Assembly (NCBI GenBank): GCA_023258955.1
Contig: JAHFRE010000013.1
Coordinates: 1-40,334, forward strand
Direction of reading: 5' to 3'
Source: Sterolibacterium sp.
GTDB lineage: Bacteria > Pseudomonadota > Gammaproteobacteria > Burkholderiales > Rhodocyclaceae
Length of the DNA stretch: 40,334 bases
Shown: in pieces, positions 32,240-39,201 of the stretch
Layout of the letters: each line of letters starts with the position of its first letter
Numbering within the stretch: the stretch's first letter is position 1
Position numbers and translations under genes: made by a program
Notes under the pieces: generated by a model
Told to the model about the DNA's origin: nothing
The model's input: the letters and a program-made list of their open reading frames with translations, nothing else
The model's database searches: none

Positions 32240-34510
32240 ATGAATGCCCCAGAAACACTTGCACCCCCAGACGGCGCATTGACGGTGGCCAGAGCGCCGC
32301 TTAGTCACTTCGCGCCGTCGCTGACGAACCGCAATCACGACCAGGAGTACCTCACCGGCCTGGCTGCGACCATCAAGGTCCACAAGGTGCTGCAGCCCAT
32401 TACAGCTCGCCCATGGCCGGCGTCGCGCGGCACAGCGCCGGCCGGCGTGCACTATGAGATCGTGATCGGCGAAGGCCGCTGGCTCGCCTCGGCGATCGCC
32501 AAGGAACCCGACATCCCGTTCTTCTGGCGCGAACTGGATGATAGGACAGCCCTTGAGATTCAGCTGATCGAGAACCTCAAGCGCAAGGACCTTTCCGCCA
32601 TCGAGGAGGCCGATGGCTACCGCCGGCTAAAGGACGATCATGGTCATACAGCCGATACGATCGCCGAGAAGATCGGCAAGAGCCGCGGCTATGTCTACGC
32701 TCGCCTCAAGCTACTCGACCTCTGCCCGGCCGCGCTTGCCAGTTTCAAGGGCGGAAAATTCGACGCCTCCATTGCGCTACTGATCGCGCGCATTCCCGAT
32801 CACGGGATGCAGGAGAAAGCGGCAAAGGACATCGCCAACGGGCTCTATGGCGCCAACGAACCCATGTCCTACCGTAAAGCCGCCGACCATGTGCAGCAGA
32901 CCTACATGCTCAAGTTGGCGGAGGCGCCGTTCTCTCGAGCCGATGCGGAATTGCTGCCCAGCGCCGGCCGCTGCCAGGACTGTCCGAAGCGCACCGGCAA
33001 CCAGAAGGATCTCTATGCCGATGTGAAGAATGCAGACATGTGCACGGATCCCGCCTGTTTCAACGCCAAGCGAGAAGCCTACGTCGCCCAGCAACGAAAG
33101 CTGGCCAAAGCCGAAGGCCGCAAGGTAATCGAAGGCGCCGACGCGAAGAAGATCAAACCCAACTCCTACGACAGCGATCTCAACGGCGGCTACGTGGATC
33201 TCGATAAGAGAATCTACCAGGACAACGGCAAGACGACGACGGTACGCCAATTGTTGGGCAAGGATGCGCCCGCGCCGGACATCCTGATCGACCCGCACCA
33301 GAAAGGCAAAGTCATTGAGGTTGTCAGCAAGGCCTCGGTTCAAGAGAAGCTCGAGGCCAAGGGCGGCCAGATGCCGATGACGTTGCAAGCACGGGGCGCC
33401 CGTAGCGAGCAGGAAAAGGAGGCTGCGCGCAAGTTGAAGCGCGAAGCCACCTATCGCCAGCGCCTCTTCGACCAGATCCGCAGCAAGCTCACGGTGGATT
33501 TTAGCGCCGATGATGCCGACACCAATCTTGAGCTGCGGGAATACCGACTGGTCACCGAGCGCATGTACGGCCTGACCGGCTTTGATGACAAGAAACGCCT
33601 TGCGCGACTCTGGATCGGCCCAACCGACGAGAAGCAAGAGGACCATGCCCTTATTCATGAACTCGGCCAGCGCATCCCGGGCATGGATCGCAAAGATCTC
33701 TGCCGCCTCCTGATCGAGCTGGCGCTGGTCGGTGAAGTGTCCGTCAATAGCTACGGCACTGACCACAAGCCGGAGAAGATGCTAGCCACCGCCATCGCCC
33801 TGAAGATCGACGCCGACGAAATCAAGAAAGGCGTCATCGCCGAGACGAAGCCTGTCCCGAAGGCAAAGGCCGCGAAAAAGCCGCCCACCCCCGCAAAATT
33901 ATCAGCGGAATCGGCTTCTACCCCCACGCAAGCTGCGCAAGCGAAGAACAAGAGCGCGTCGAAACCGGCTGCGCCGGCAAAGGCCAAGAAAGCCGCAACG
34001 ACAAAACCCAAGACCAAGGCGGATCGAGCGCCGGCTACGCCGGCGAAGGAACCGGCTGCGCCGGTTAAAACCCCCATGTTTCAACCGGTGTCTGCCTGGC
34101 CATTTCCGATACCTGGCAAGCCGGCCGGCGAGAAACTTCCCGAACCGAATGAGAACGGCGTCTATCCCGAAGAGGCGGCGGAAGTATTGACCTGGTCGAG
34201 CGGAAAGAAGATGACCACGCTTCGGCTTCTGAAAGTTCACGGCGGCTGGATTCAAACATTTTCTGTCACCTACAAGACCGGCGGCATGTCCAGCCCGCTC
34301 ACCACCAAGGAGCGCGTCTTGCCGACGCATACCCAGGCATTGAAGACTGCCGCGGCCGACGCCATGGACTTCTGTCTTGGAAAAGACGTCGACCTTGGCT
34401 ATACCGCCACCGAAAAAACTAAGCTGAATGAGTGGTTGGCTGGGTTGATTGCAACCGAGTTTTCTCCGGAAGAACTTGAGGCCATTGGCCAAGAAAGGCT
34501 GATCCCGTGA
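32240..34510 (+). CDS. ParB/Spo0J-like protein with long C-terminal extension
   Basis: 756 residues; AAGGAG upstream. The N-terminal ParB/Srx domain has EIVIGEGRWLAS (in place of the usual GERR) and LEIQLIENLKRKDLSAIEEA, followed by an HTH (DTIAEKIGKSRGYVYARLKL). A Cys cluster (CQDCPKRTG ... MCTDPACFNAKRE) near residues 245-285 may hold zinc. Residues about 540-620 are Lys/Ala/Pro-rich and disordered, and a final globular domain ends in FSPEELEAIGQERL. Large ParB-like proteins of this sort occur in phage and integrative-element early regions. Without a ParA partner nearby, a role other than partition, such as nuclease or DNA-binding regulator, is likely. Confidence 0.75.
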   Translation: MNAPETLAPPDGALTVARAPLSHFAPSLTNRNHDQEYLTGLAATIKVHKVLQPITARPWPASRGTAPAGVHYEIVIGEGRWLASAIAKEPDIPFFWRELDDRTALEIQLIENLKRKDLSAIEEADGYRRLKDDHGHTADTIAEKIGKSRGYVYARLKLLDLCPAALASFKGGKFDASIALLIARIPDHGMQEKAAKDIANGLYGANEPMSYRKAADHVQQTYMLKLAEAPFSRADAELLPSAGRCQDCPKRTGNQKDLYADVKNADMCTDPACFNAKREAYVAQQRKLAKAEGRKVIEGADAKKIKPNSYDSDLNGGYVDLDKRIYQDNGKTTTVRQLLGKDAPAPDILIDPHQKGKVIEVVSKASVQEKLEAKGGQMPMTLQARGARSEQEKEAARKLKREATYRQRLFDQIRSKLTVDFSADDADTNLELREYRLVTERMYGLTGFDDKKRLARLWIGPTDEKQEDHALIHELGQRIPGMDRKDLCRLLIELALVGEVSVNSYGTDHKPEKMLATAIALKIDADEIKKGVIAETKPVPKAKAAKKPPTPAKLSAESASTPTQAAQAKNKSASKPAAPAKAKKAATTKPKTKADRAPATPAKEPAAPVKTPMFQPVSAWPFPIPGKPAGEKLPEPNENGVYPEEAAEVLTWSSGKKMTTLRLLKVHGGWIQTFSVTYKTGGMSSPLTTKERVLPTHTQALKTAAADAMDFCLGKDVDLGYTATEKTKLNEWLAGLIATEFSPEELEAIGQERLIP

Positions 34511-35040
34511 GCTGGATACTGACGGCCTCCGGGCGGCACCTCGACTATATCCAACCCAACGTCGGGGACATCAATATCCTCGACATCGCCCAGAGTCTGG
34601 CGAATGAGTCCCGTTACGCCGGGCACACCAGGTTCTTCTACTCGGTCGCCCAGCATTCCTGGCTCGCCAGCTTCGTGGTGCCCAGGCAGCATGCCCTTGA
34701 GGCGCTCCTCCACGACGCCGCCGAGGCGTATTGCAAGGACATCCCCAGTCCCTTGAAAGCGCTGCTGCCAGACTACCGAGAGATCGAGGCGCGCGTCGAT
34801 GGCGTGATTCGGAAAGCTTTCGGCCTTCCCTTCACTGAGACGCCGGAAGTAAAGCGCGCGGATCTGGTCGTACTGGCCACCGAGCGCCGCGACCTCATGC
34901 CCGCGGATGGCACTCCCTGGAGGTCTCTCGAGGGAATCGAGCCCCTACCCCGCAAGATCGCCGGCATGTTGCCGTCGCGCGCCCAGGCGATCTTTTTGCG
35001 GCGCTACATCGAGCTCACCGAGAATAGGAGGGCCGCCTGA
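34507..35040 (+). CDS. HD-domain phosphohydrolase (YfbR-like)
   Basis: 177 residues from GTG 34507, sharing GTGA with the previous stop. Metal-binding motifs are clear: HTRFFYSVAQHSWL (first H), ALEALLHDAAEAYCKDI (HD pair) and RADLVVLATERRDL (late D). Such enzymes hydrolyse nucleotides, often 5'-dNMPs. Next to an SSB gene it may adjust nucleotide pools for phage replication. The last base is also the first of the SSB start codon. Confidence 0.8.
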   Translation: MSWILTASGRHLDYIQPNVGDINILDIAQSLANESRYAGHTRFFYSVAQHSWLASFVVPRQHALEALLHDAAEAYCKDIPSPLKALLPDYREIEARVDGVIRKAFGLPFTETPEVKRADLVVLATERRDLMPADGTPWRSLEGIEPLPRKIAGMLPSRAQAIFLRRYIELTENRRAA

Positions 35041-35466
35041 TGGCCAGCGTCAACAAAGTCATTCTCGTCGGAAACCTCGTCACCGTTGGACATGCGCTAC
35101 ATGCCCAACGGTGACGCTGTCGCAACCCTGCGCCTGGCCACAACCGATACGTGGAAAGACAAGCAGAGCGGCGAAAGACGCGAGAACACGGAATGGCATC
35201 GCGTGGTGCTGTTCCGCAAGCTCGGCGAGATCGCCGGGCAATACTTGACGAAGGGTGGCCAGGTCTACATCGAGGGATCGTTGAAGACCCGCAAGTGGTC
35301 TGACAAGGAAGGCGTCGACCGCTACACCACCGAAATCATCGGCGAGACCATGAAGATGCTCGGCAGCAAACCGCCCAGCGCCGGGACGCCGTCGACACAG
35401 GGATCGCCAAAGCCGCCCGCCGAGAGCAACCTCTCTCCGATCGATCCCGATGACTATCCGTTCTAA
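35040..35466 (+). pseudogene. ssb: Single-stranded DNA-binding protein gene with a frameshift
   Basis: The ATG at 35040 gives the typical SSB opening [13 protein letters not shown], but the frame stops after 24 codons. The remainder of a normal SSB continues in another frame from about 35086: [18 protein letters not shown], then [31 protein letters not shown] and the acidic tip DPDDYPF at 35463. The expected GRDPE-type stretch is replaced by VTVGH. The downstream part could start only at TTG 35086, without the first strand of the OB fold. The break sits exactly inside a perfect inverted repeat (35078-35116). Either a recent inactivating mutation or a sequencing artefact; the rest is well conserved. 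Confidence 0.8.
35078..35116. repeat. Inverted repeat at the ssb frameshift point
   Basis: CGTCACCGTTGG (35078-35089) and CCAACGGTGACG (35105-35116) are a perfect 12-bp pair. Inside, CATG pairs with CATG after one A/C mismatch, leaving a 5-nt loop. The right arm is conserved ssb sequence (M-P-N-G-D codons), so the left arm appears to be the copied strand. Confidence 0.8.
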
Positions 35467-35493
35467 CCCCTCCCCTCAACGAAAGGACTCGCC

Positions 35494-35895
35494 ATGAATG
35501 CACCTGAAGCTAATCTCGTCAGCCAACTTACCATCGCCATGCCCACTCTGGCGGATGGCGAACGCCTGGTCGCCACGATCATCGCACCGACCGGCAGACG
35601 CGAACACATCATCCGTATGGCCGCGGCAGTGCAAACGAATGACGAGCTGACCTGGAAGGCCGCCATGAAGTTTGCCAAGGACGCTGGCGGCGAACTGCCT
35701 GACCGCGTCGAAGGAGCGCTCCTTTTCGCGACCAAGGAAGAAGGCGAACTTGAGCCCGATTGGTACTGGACCCGCGAGCAGCACGCCGGCGACGAGTCCT
35801 ACGCTTGGATTCAGAGCTTCGACTACGGCGGCCAGACCAACTCCCACAAGGGTGACGAGTTCCGGGTTGTTCTCGTCCGCAGAGTAGCCATTTAG
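35494..35895 (+). CDS. DGR target protein 1, C-type-lectin-like (DUF1566-type)
   Basis: 133 residues; AAAGGA upstream. Residues 50-95 carry LTWKAAMKFAKDAGGELPDR and DWYWTREQH, the pattern of small CLec-fold diversified proteins (DUF1566-like). The variable repeat covers codons 96-130 with YAWIQSF as the fixed scaffold, and the protein ends VVLVRRVAI. Variable residues here replace TR asparagines with H, D, Y, G, T, N, S, D. It has no signal peptide or membrane segment. The second target lies 28 nt downstream and is homologous over its last 100 residues. Confidence 0.88.
   Translation: MNAPEANLVSQLTIAMPTLADGERLVATIIAPTGRREHIIRMAAAVQTNDELTWKAAMKFAKDAGGELPDRVEGALLFATKEEGELEPDWYWTREQHAGDESYAWIQSFDYGGQTNSHKGDEFRVVLVRRVAI
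35778..35883 (+). repeat. DGR variable repeat 1 (VR1)
   Basis: 106 nt aligned without gaps to the template repeat at 37000-37105. Ten differences, every one at a template adenine: three A-to-C, two A-to-T and five A-to-G. Seven of eight AAC codons and the single GAT are changed. The last 27 nt are identical to the template and would be the initiation region for mutagenic copying. Confidence 0.95.
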
Positions 35896-35923
35896 CCATT
35901 CACCCATTCGGAGCCCGTTCGCG

Positions 35924-36409
35924 ATGAAAAATAGCCAAGCCACATTGACGATGGATGTTGGCGGTGCGCAGCTCACCGTCGATACACAAGCCCTTTTCCG
36001 CGCCTGGATGGAAAAGCACCTGCCTGGTGACACTACCACCGCCCCTGGCGCTCTCACACGACCGCCGCTGCGCTATGGCGAGCGCTACATCGGCGCGATC
36101 CTGGGCGACGATGGTCACGGCCACCACATCATTCGACCGCCCTACGAGCGCGACAAGCAGATGACGTGGAACGCAGCCATGGAACACGCCGCGCGGGACG
36201 GTGCGGAACTCCCAGACCGCGTCGAAAGCGCACTGCTTCATGCCAAGCGCGAGGCAGGAGAGTTCGCCGAGGAGTATCACTGGACGCGTGAGCAGCTCGC
36301 CGGCACCGAGTCCTACGCTTGGATTCAGAGCTTCGACTACGGCTACCAGGACAGCGGCCACAAGGATGGCGAGTTCCGGGTTGTTCTCGTCCGCAGAGTA
36401 GCTATTTAA
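35924..36409 (+). CDS. DGR target protein 2, C-type-lectin-like (DUF1566-type)
   Basis: 161 residues. An N-terminal extension of about 50 residues (VDTQALFRAWMEKHLPGDTT) absent from target 1 precedes the CLec part: QMTWNAAMEHAARDGAELPD, EEYHWTREQLAG and YAWIQSFDYGYQ. The variable repeat covers codons 124-158. Variable residues in order are L, T, Y, Y, D, S, G, D, G. The extension may mediate binding to a partner or a virion part. No signal peptide. Confidence 0.88.
   Translation: MKNSQATLTMDVGGAQLTVDTQALFRAWMEKHLPGDTTTAPGALTRPPLRYGERYIGAILGDDGHGHHIIRPPYERDKQMTWNAAMEHAARDGAELPDRVESALLHAKREAGEFAEEYHWTREQLAGTESYAWIQSFDYGYQDSGHKDGEFRVVLVRRVAI
36292..36397 (+). repeat. DGR variable repeat 2 (VR2)
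   Basis: 106 nt aligned without gaps to the template. Eleven differences, all at template adenines. All eight AAC codons are changed, three of them at both adenines. It differs from VR1 at most variable codons, so both have been rewritten independently. Confidence 0.95.
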
Positions 36410-36432
36410 CCCTTTAGCCATTGCAAATAGCT
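36400..36432. promoter_or_regulatory. Inverted repeat just after VR2 (possible cruciform)
   Basis: AGCTATTT and AAATAGCT, a perfect 8-bp pair with a 17-nt loop, begin 3 nt past VR2 across the stop codon. In the Bordetella phage DGR a hairpin just past the VR raises target recognition. Here the loop is much longer, and no such pair is evident after VR1. Confidence 0.5.
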
Positions 36433-36448
36433 TTCGATTTCTATCAGC

Positions 36449-36835
36449 ATGGGTCTCCATTCAGATACGCCGATCTACAAGGCGACCTTCGAACTCCTGA
36501 AGGCTGTCGTGTTGGTCGCCAAAAATATGCCCAGGGACTTCAAGCAGACCTTGGCATGCGACCTACGCGACCATTGCGTGAAGGTCACCGTCTTGATCCT
36601 GCGCGCCAACAAGGCGCAGGACAAGACTCCGCACTTGGAAGAAATTCTCGAACGCCATCAGGAGATCGAGCTCTTGATACGGCTGGCGCGCGACATACAG
36701 GTGATATCGCTCGCCCAGTACGCCAAGATAATCCAGCTGTCGGATAACGTAGGCAAGCAAGCGAATGGGTGGCGCGGATCGCAGTTGCGTCAGACGCATG
36801 AAGGTCAAGGCCATCATGACAGAACGCTTTTTTGA
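36449..36835 (+). CDS. avd: DGR accessory protein Avd
   Basis: 128 residues, the length of Avd in Bordetella phage BPP-1. It is all helical with basic faces: YKATFELLKAVVLVAKNMPR, LRDHCVKVTVLILRANKAQD, HLEEILERHQEIELLIRLAR, and the closing YAKIIQLSDNVGKQANGWR that typifies the family. Avd forms a pentameric barrel that binds the reverse transcriptase and template RNA. It lies between the targets and the template, as in known DGRs. Confidence 0.85.
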   Translation: MGLHSDTPIYKATFELLKAVVLVAKNMPRDFKQTLACDLRDHCVKVTVLILRANKAQDKTPHLEEILERHQEIELLIRLARDIQVISLAQYAKIIQLSDNVGKQANGWRGSQLRQTHEGQGHHDRTLF

Positions 36836-36999
36836 TCTGGTCGTGCCGCTGGCTCAGGGCGAATTGCCCTTGGCCACCGCCATGCGCATAACGGATACCG
36901 CCGACGATGTAGCACCTAATCGGGCATGGTCCGGCGCAGTTTCTCAGCCGGGATTATTTGATTCAGACCGACCGAGCGACGTAGATAGCACGAATAGAC

Positions 37000-37105
37000 G
37001 CAGAACGCCGGCAACGAGTCCTACGCTTGGATTCAGAGCTTCGACAACGGCAACCAGAACAACAACCACAAGGATAACGAGTTCCGGGTTGTTCTCGTCC
37101 GCAGA
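37000..37105 (+). repeat. DGR template repeat (TR)
   Basis: 106 nt with 31 adenines, sixteen of them in eight AAC codons as read in the target frame (AAC lets A-to-N change reach many amino acids without stops). It begins GCAGAACGCC and ends CGTCCGCAGA. It lies 164 nt after avd and is transcribed toward the reverse transcriptase. The RNA would be the template for error-prone cDNA that overwrites VR1 and VR2. Confidence 0.95.
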
Positions 37106-38219
37106 TGAAACCGCGCCATGCCCTGCTGATTTTTCTTTTACTGAACTGGTGCAGGCCTACGAGGATTGCCGCCAGAACAAACGCAACAAGGCGACGGCTC
37201 TGGCCTTCGAAATCGACCGGGAGCGCAATCTGTGCCGCCTTTATGATGAACTGCAGGAAGATCGCTACCGACCAGGCAGATCGATCTGCTTTGTCATCAC
37301 CAGACCAAAGCCGCGCGAAGTGTGGGCGGCCGAGTTCCGCGACCGAATCGTTCACCATCTGCTCTACAACAAGGTCTCCCCCAGATTTCACGCAGGATTC
37401 ATCGTTGATAGCTGCGCTTGCATCCCCGGCCGAGGGACGCTCTTTGGAGCCAAGCGCTTGGAAGCAAAGATCCGCAGCATCACACAGAATTGGAGCCGGC
37501 CGGCGCACTATCTCAAGCTTGACCTGGCCAACTTCTTCGTCAGCATCGACAAGCATATCCTGCACGATCTATTGGCCAGGCGTATCTCCGAGCCGTGGTG
37601 GCTGCAACTTGCCGATACCATCCTGTTTCATGATCCGCGCGGGGATTATCGCTTTGCCGGTCCGAGGAAGATGATCGACCTGGTGCCGCCGCACAAGCGC
37701 CTGACCAATCAACCTGCACACCTGGGCTTGCCGATCGGCAATCTCAGCAGTCAGTTTTTCGCCAATGTATATCTAGATACCCTAGACAAGCACTGCAAGC
37801 ACGACCTGAGGGCGAGGCACTACATTCGCTACGTCGATGACTTTGTGCTGTTGCACGAATCGCCGCAGTGGCTCAACTCCGCGCATGGCGACATCGAGGC
37901 ATGGCTTCCAACCAACCTGGGCGTCAGGCTCAATCCGAAGAAGACCATCTTGCAGCCGATCAGCCGCGGCGTCGATTTCGCCGGCCAGGTGATCAAACCC
38001 TGGCACCGCACAACCCGTCGGAGAACTTTCAACGAAGCCTTGCGCAGAACATCGGAAATCTCGGCCGAGGATCTTTTCGAAACCGCCAACAGCTATTTCG
38101 GATTGCTGCGGCAAACCACTGCAAGCCATCTCGATCGCGTGAAACTGGCCAACGTACTGCGCCGGCGTGGCCACTGCATTTCGCTCGATCTGACCAAAAC
38201 TTACCGGAGGGCAGCATGA
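37089..38219 (+). CDS. DGR reverse transcriptase
   Basis: The RT domain begins near 37125 (FSFTELVQAYEDCRQNKRNK). Motifs follow: SICFVITRPKPREVWAAEFR, the metal-binding LKLDLANFFVSID (D near residue 145 of this frame), the DGR-type LPIGNLSSQFFANVYLD (near 215) with GxxxSQ, and the catalytic YIRYVDDFVLL (near 248). No ATG lies between the TR and the domain. The frame is open upstream through the TR to 36765, with ATG at 36816. I give TTG 37089 as the lower bound; GTG 37149 or translation running through the TR are alternatives. The end shares ATGA with the next gene. Confidence 0.9.
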   Translation: MFSSADETAPCPADFSFTELVQAYEDCRQNKRNKATALAFEIDRERNLCRLYDELQEDRYRPGRSICFVITRPKPREVWAAEFRDRIVHHLLYNKVSPRFHAGFIVDSCACIPGRGTLFGAKRLEAKIRSITQNWSRPAHYLKLDLANFFVSIDKHILHDLLARRISEPWWLQLADTILFHDPRGDYRFAGPRKMIDLVPPHKRLTNQPAHLGLPIGNLSSQFFANVYLDTLDKHCKHDLRARHYIRYVDDFVLLHESPQWLNSAHGDIEAWLPTNLGVRLNPKKTILQPISRGVDFAGQVIKPWHRTTRRRTFNEALRRTSEISAEDLFETANSYFGLLRQTTASHLDRVKLANVLRRRGHCISLDLTKTYRRAA

Positions 38220-38398
38220 ATCAATCGATGAAACCGGAAGCGCTCAAGGCGCAGTTGTTTGACTTGATCGAGCGATTGCCCACCATGATGGAGTTTGACA
38301 AGCAGATCGCCAAGCTTACGCGCCAGAAATTCCTTGCCTTGGTGAAGGAAGGCTTCACCGAGGCCCAAGCCATCGAACTGTTGAGGCCAAGAGCATGA
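38216..38398 (+). CDS. Small helical protein linked to the DGR reverse transcriptase
   Basis: 60 residues from ATG 38216 (GGAGG upstream), overlapping the RT stop. Helical throughout: PEALKAQLFDLIERLPTM, QIAKLTRQKFLALVKEG and FTEAQAIELL. Such short proteins follow RT genes of this type in other prophages. It could be a second accessory factor; unproven. Confidence 0.65.
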   Translation: MNQSMKPEALKAQLFDLIERLPTMMEFDKQIAKLTRQKFLALVKEGFTEAQAIELLRPRA

Positions 38399-38661
38399 GC
38401 GCCAAACTCACCATCATCGACAACCACATAGCAACGTTCGTCGACATGCCGCTCGAGCAGTCGCTCGAATATTTGAGTCGGTACGGGCGACCGCGTGTAT
38501 CCAAGCTATCCGAGGGTTGGCATTGCTCGGTCGAAGTGTTCGTTACTGGACCGGGCGTGCAGTTCGAAGTGAAGACAGGATTCAATCATGCGACACCAAG
38601 AGACGCCGCGGCATTGTGCTGCGACCGACTCAATGCCGCGCTGAAAGGGCTATCGAAATGA
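38395..38661 (+). CDS. Hypothetical protein downstream of the DGR
   Basis: 88 residues: MSAKLTIIDNHIATFVDMPL, a central SKLSEGWHCSVEVFVTGPGV, then FEVKTGFNHATPRDAAALCC. The alternation of beta strands and one helix suggests a small alpha/beta fold. It overlaps both neighbours as ATGA. Function unknown. Confidence 0.6.
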   Translation: MSAKLTIIDNHIATFVDMPLEQSLEYLSRYGRPRVSKLSEGWHCSVEVFVTGPGVQFEVKTGFNHATPRDAAALCCDRLNAALKGLSK

Positions 38662-38849
38662 CCTGCGAAATCACATACGATGAAGCGGGATTTCCGATTG
38701 AATTTCGCTGTGGCGTCAAACAACCGACAGACCACGAGTGCGATCTGCATGGTGGATACGTCGATCTAGACACAGGCATGGGCATTGTAAATACGGCGAC
38801 TTGCTCTATCTGTGGGAAGCCAGCCTTCAGCTTTCGAGATATTTGGTAG
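38658..38849 (+). CDS. Small zinc-ribbon-like protein
   Basis: 63 residues from ATG 38658, sharing ATGA with the previous stop. Cysteines are placed as TCEIT, FRCGV, HECDL and TCSICGKP, enough for a zinc site. Last gene of the coupled string from the reverse transcriptase. Function unknown. Confidence 0.55.
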   Translation: MTCEITYDEAGFPIEFRCGVKQPTDHECDLHGGYVDLDTGMGIVNTATCSICGKPAFSFRDIW

Positions 38850-38856
38850 CCGAAAA

Positions 38857-39201
38857 GTGAAGACACTGGACCTCCAGGAAGCCGCAACGTTTCTCGGGCT
38901 GCACCCGAAAACGCTACAGGCTCGCGCCAAGGCAGGGAAGATACCGGGCGCCAAGCTGGGAAAGGAATGGCGCTTTCTCGAGCTTGACCTCGCCGAGCAT
39001 CTGCGCGCACACTACCCGACCAATTTGCAAGAGAAAGCCCCGGAACCGTGTCGCTCTACAAGGTCGGCGAAACGTGGTACGCCTACATCAAACTCAACGG
39101 CCAGCGCGTTCGCCGCAGCGCTGGGACTTCCGACAAGAAGGACGCCAAGCGATTCCACGACGAGCTCCGGGCAAACCTCTGGGCTGTCGCTCGTAAAGTA
39201 G
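38857..39201 (+). CDS. HTH excisionase-like protein
   Basis: From GTG 38857: VKTLDLQEAATFLGLHPKTL, KAGKIPGAKLGKEWRFLELD and LAEHLRAH form the winged MerR/excisionase-type HTH (about residues 1-52). The remaining 60 residues to 39201 overlap the integrase gene in another frame and look like an out-of-frame reading (Ser/Thr/Arg-rich), so the functional domain ends near 39020. An ATG at 38812 would start inside the preceding gene. Likely directs excision with the integrase. Confidence 0.65.
   Translation: MKTLDLQEAATFLGLHPKTLQARAKAGKIPGAKLGKEWRFLELDLAEHLRAHYPTNLQEKAPEPCRSTRSAKRGTPTSNSTASAFAAALGLPTRRTPSDSTTSSGQTSGLSLVK

Noticed and set aside
31690-32240. Possible CRISPR-type or short repeats in the early region.
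   Set aside because: No regular repeat-spacer pattern was found here or elsewhere in the window.
32777-33766. A 329-residue minus-strand frame inside the ParB-like gene.
   Set aside because: Antisense to a clear ParB-domain gene; no ribosome site.
37105-37674. A plus frame starting at an ATG at the end of the TR (MKPRHALLIF).
   Set aside because: It is out of frame with the RT motifs; the sequence is Arg/Ser-rich in most of its length and shows no known domain.
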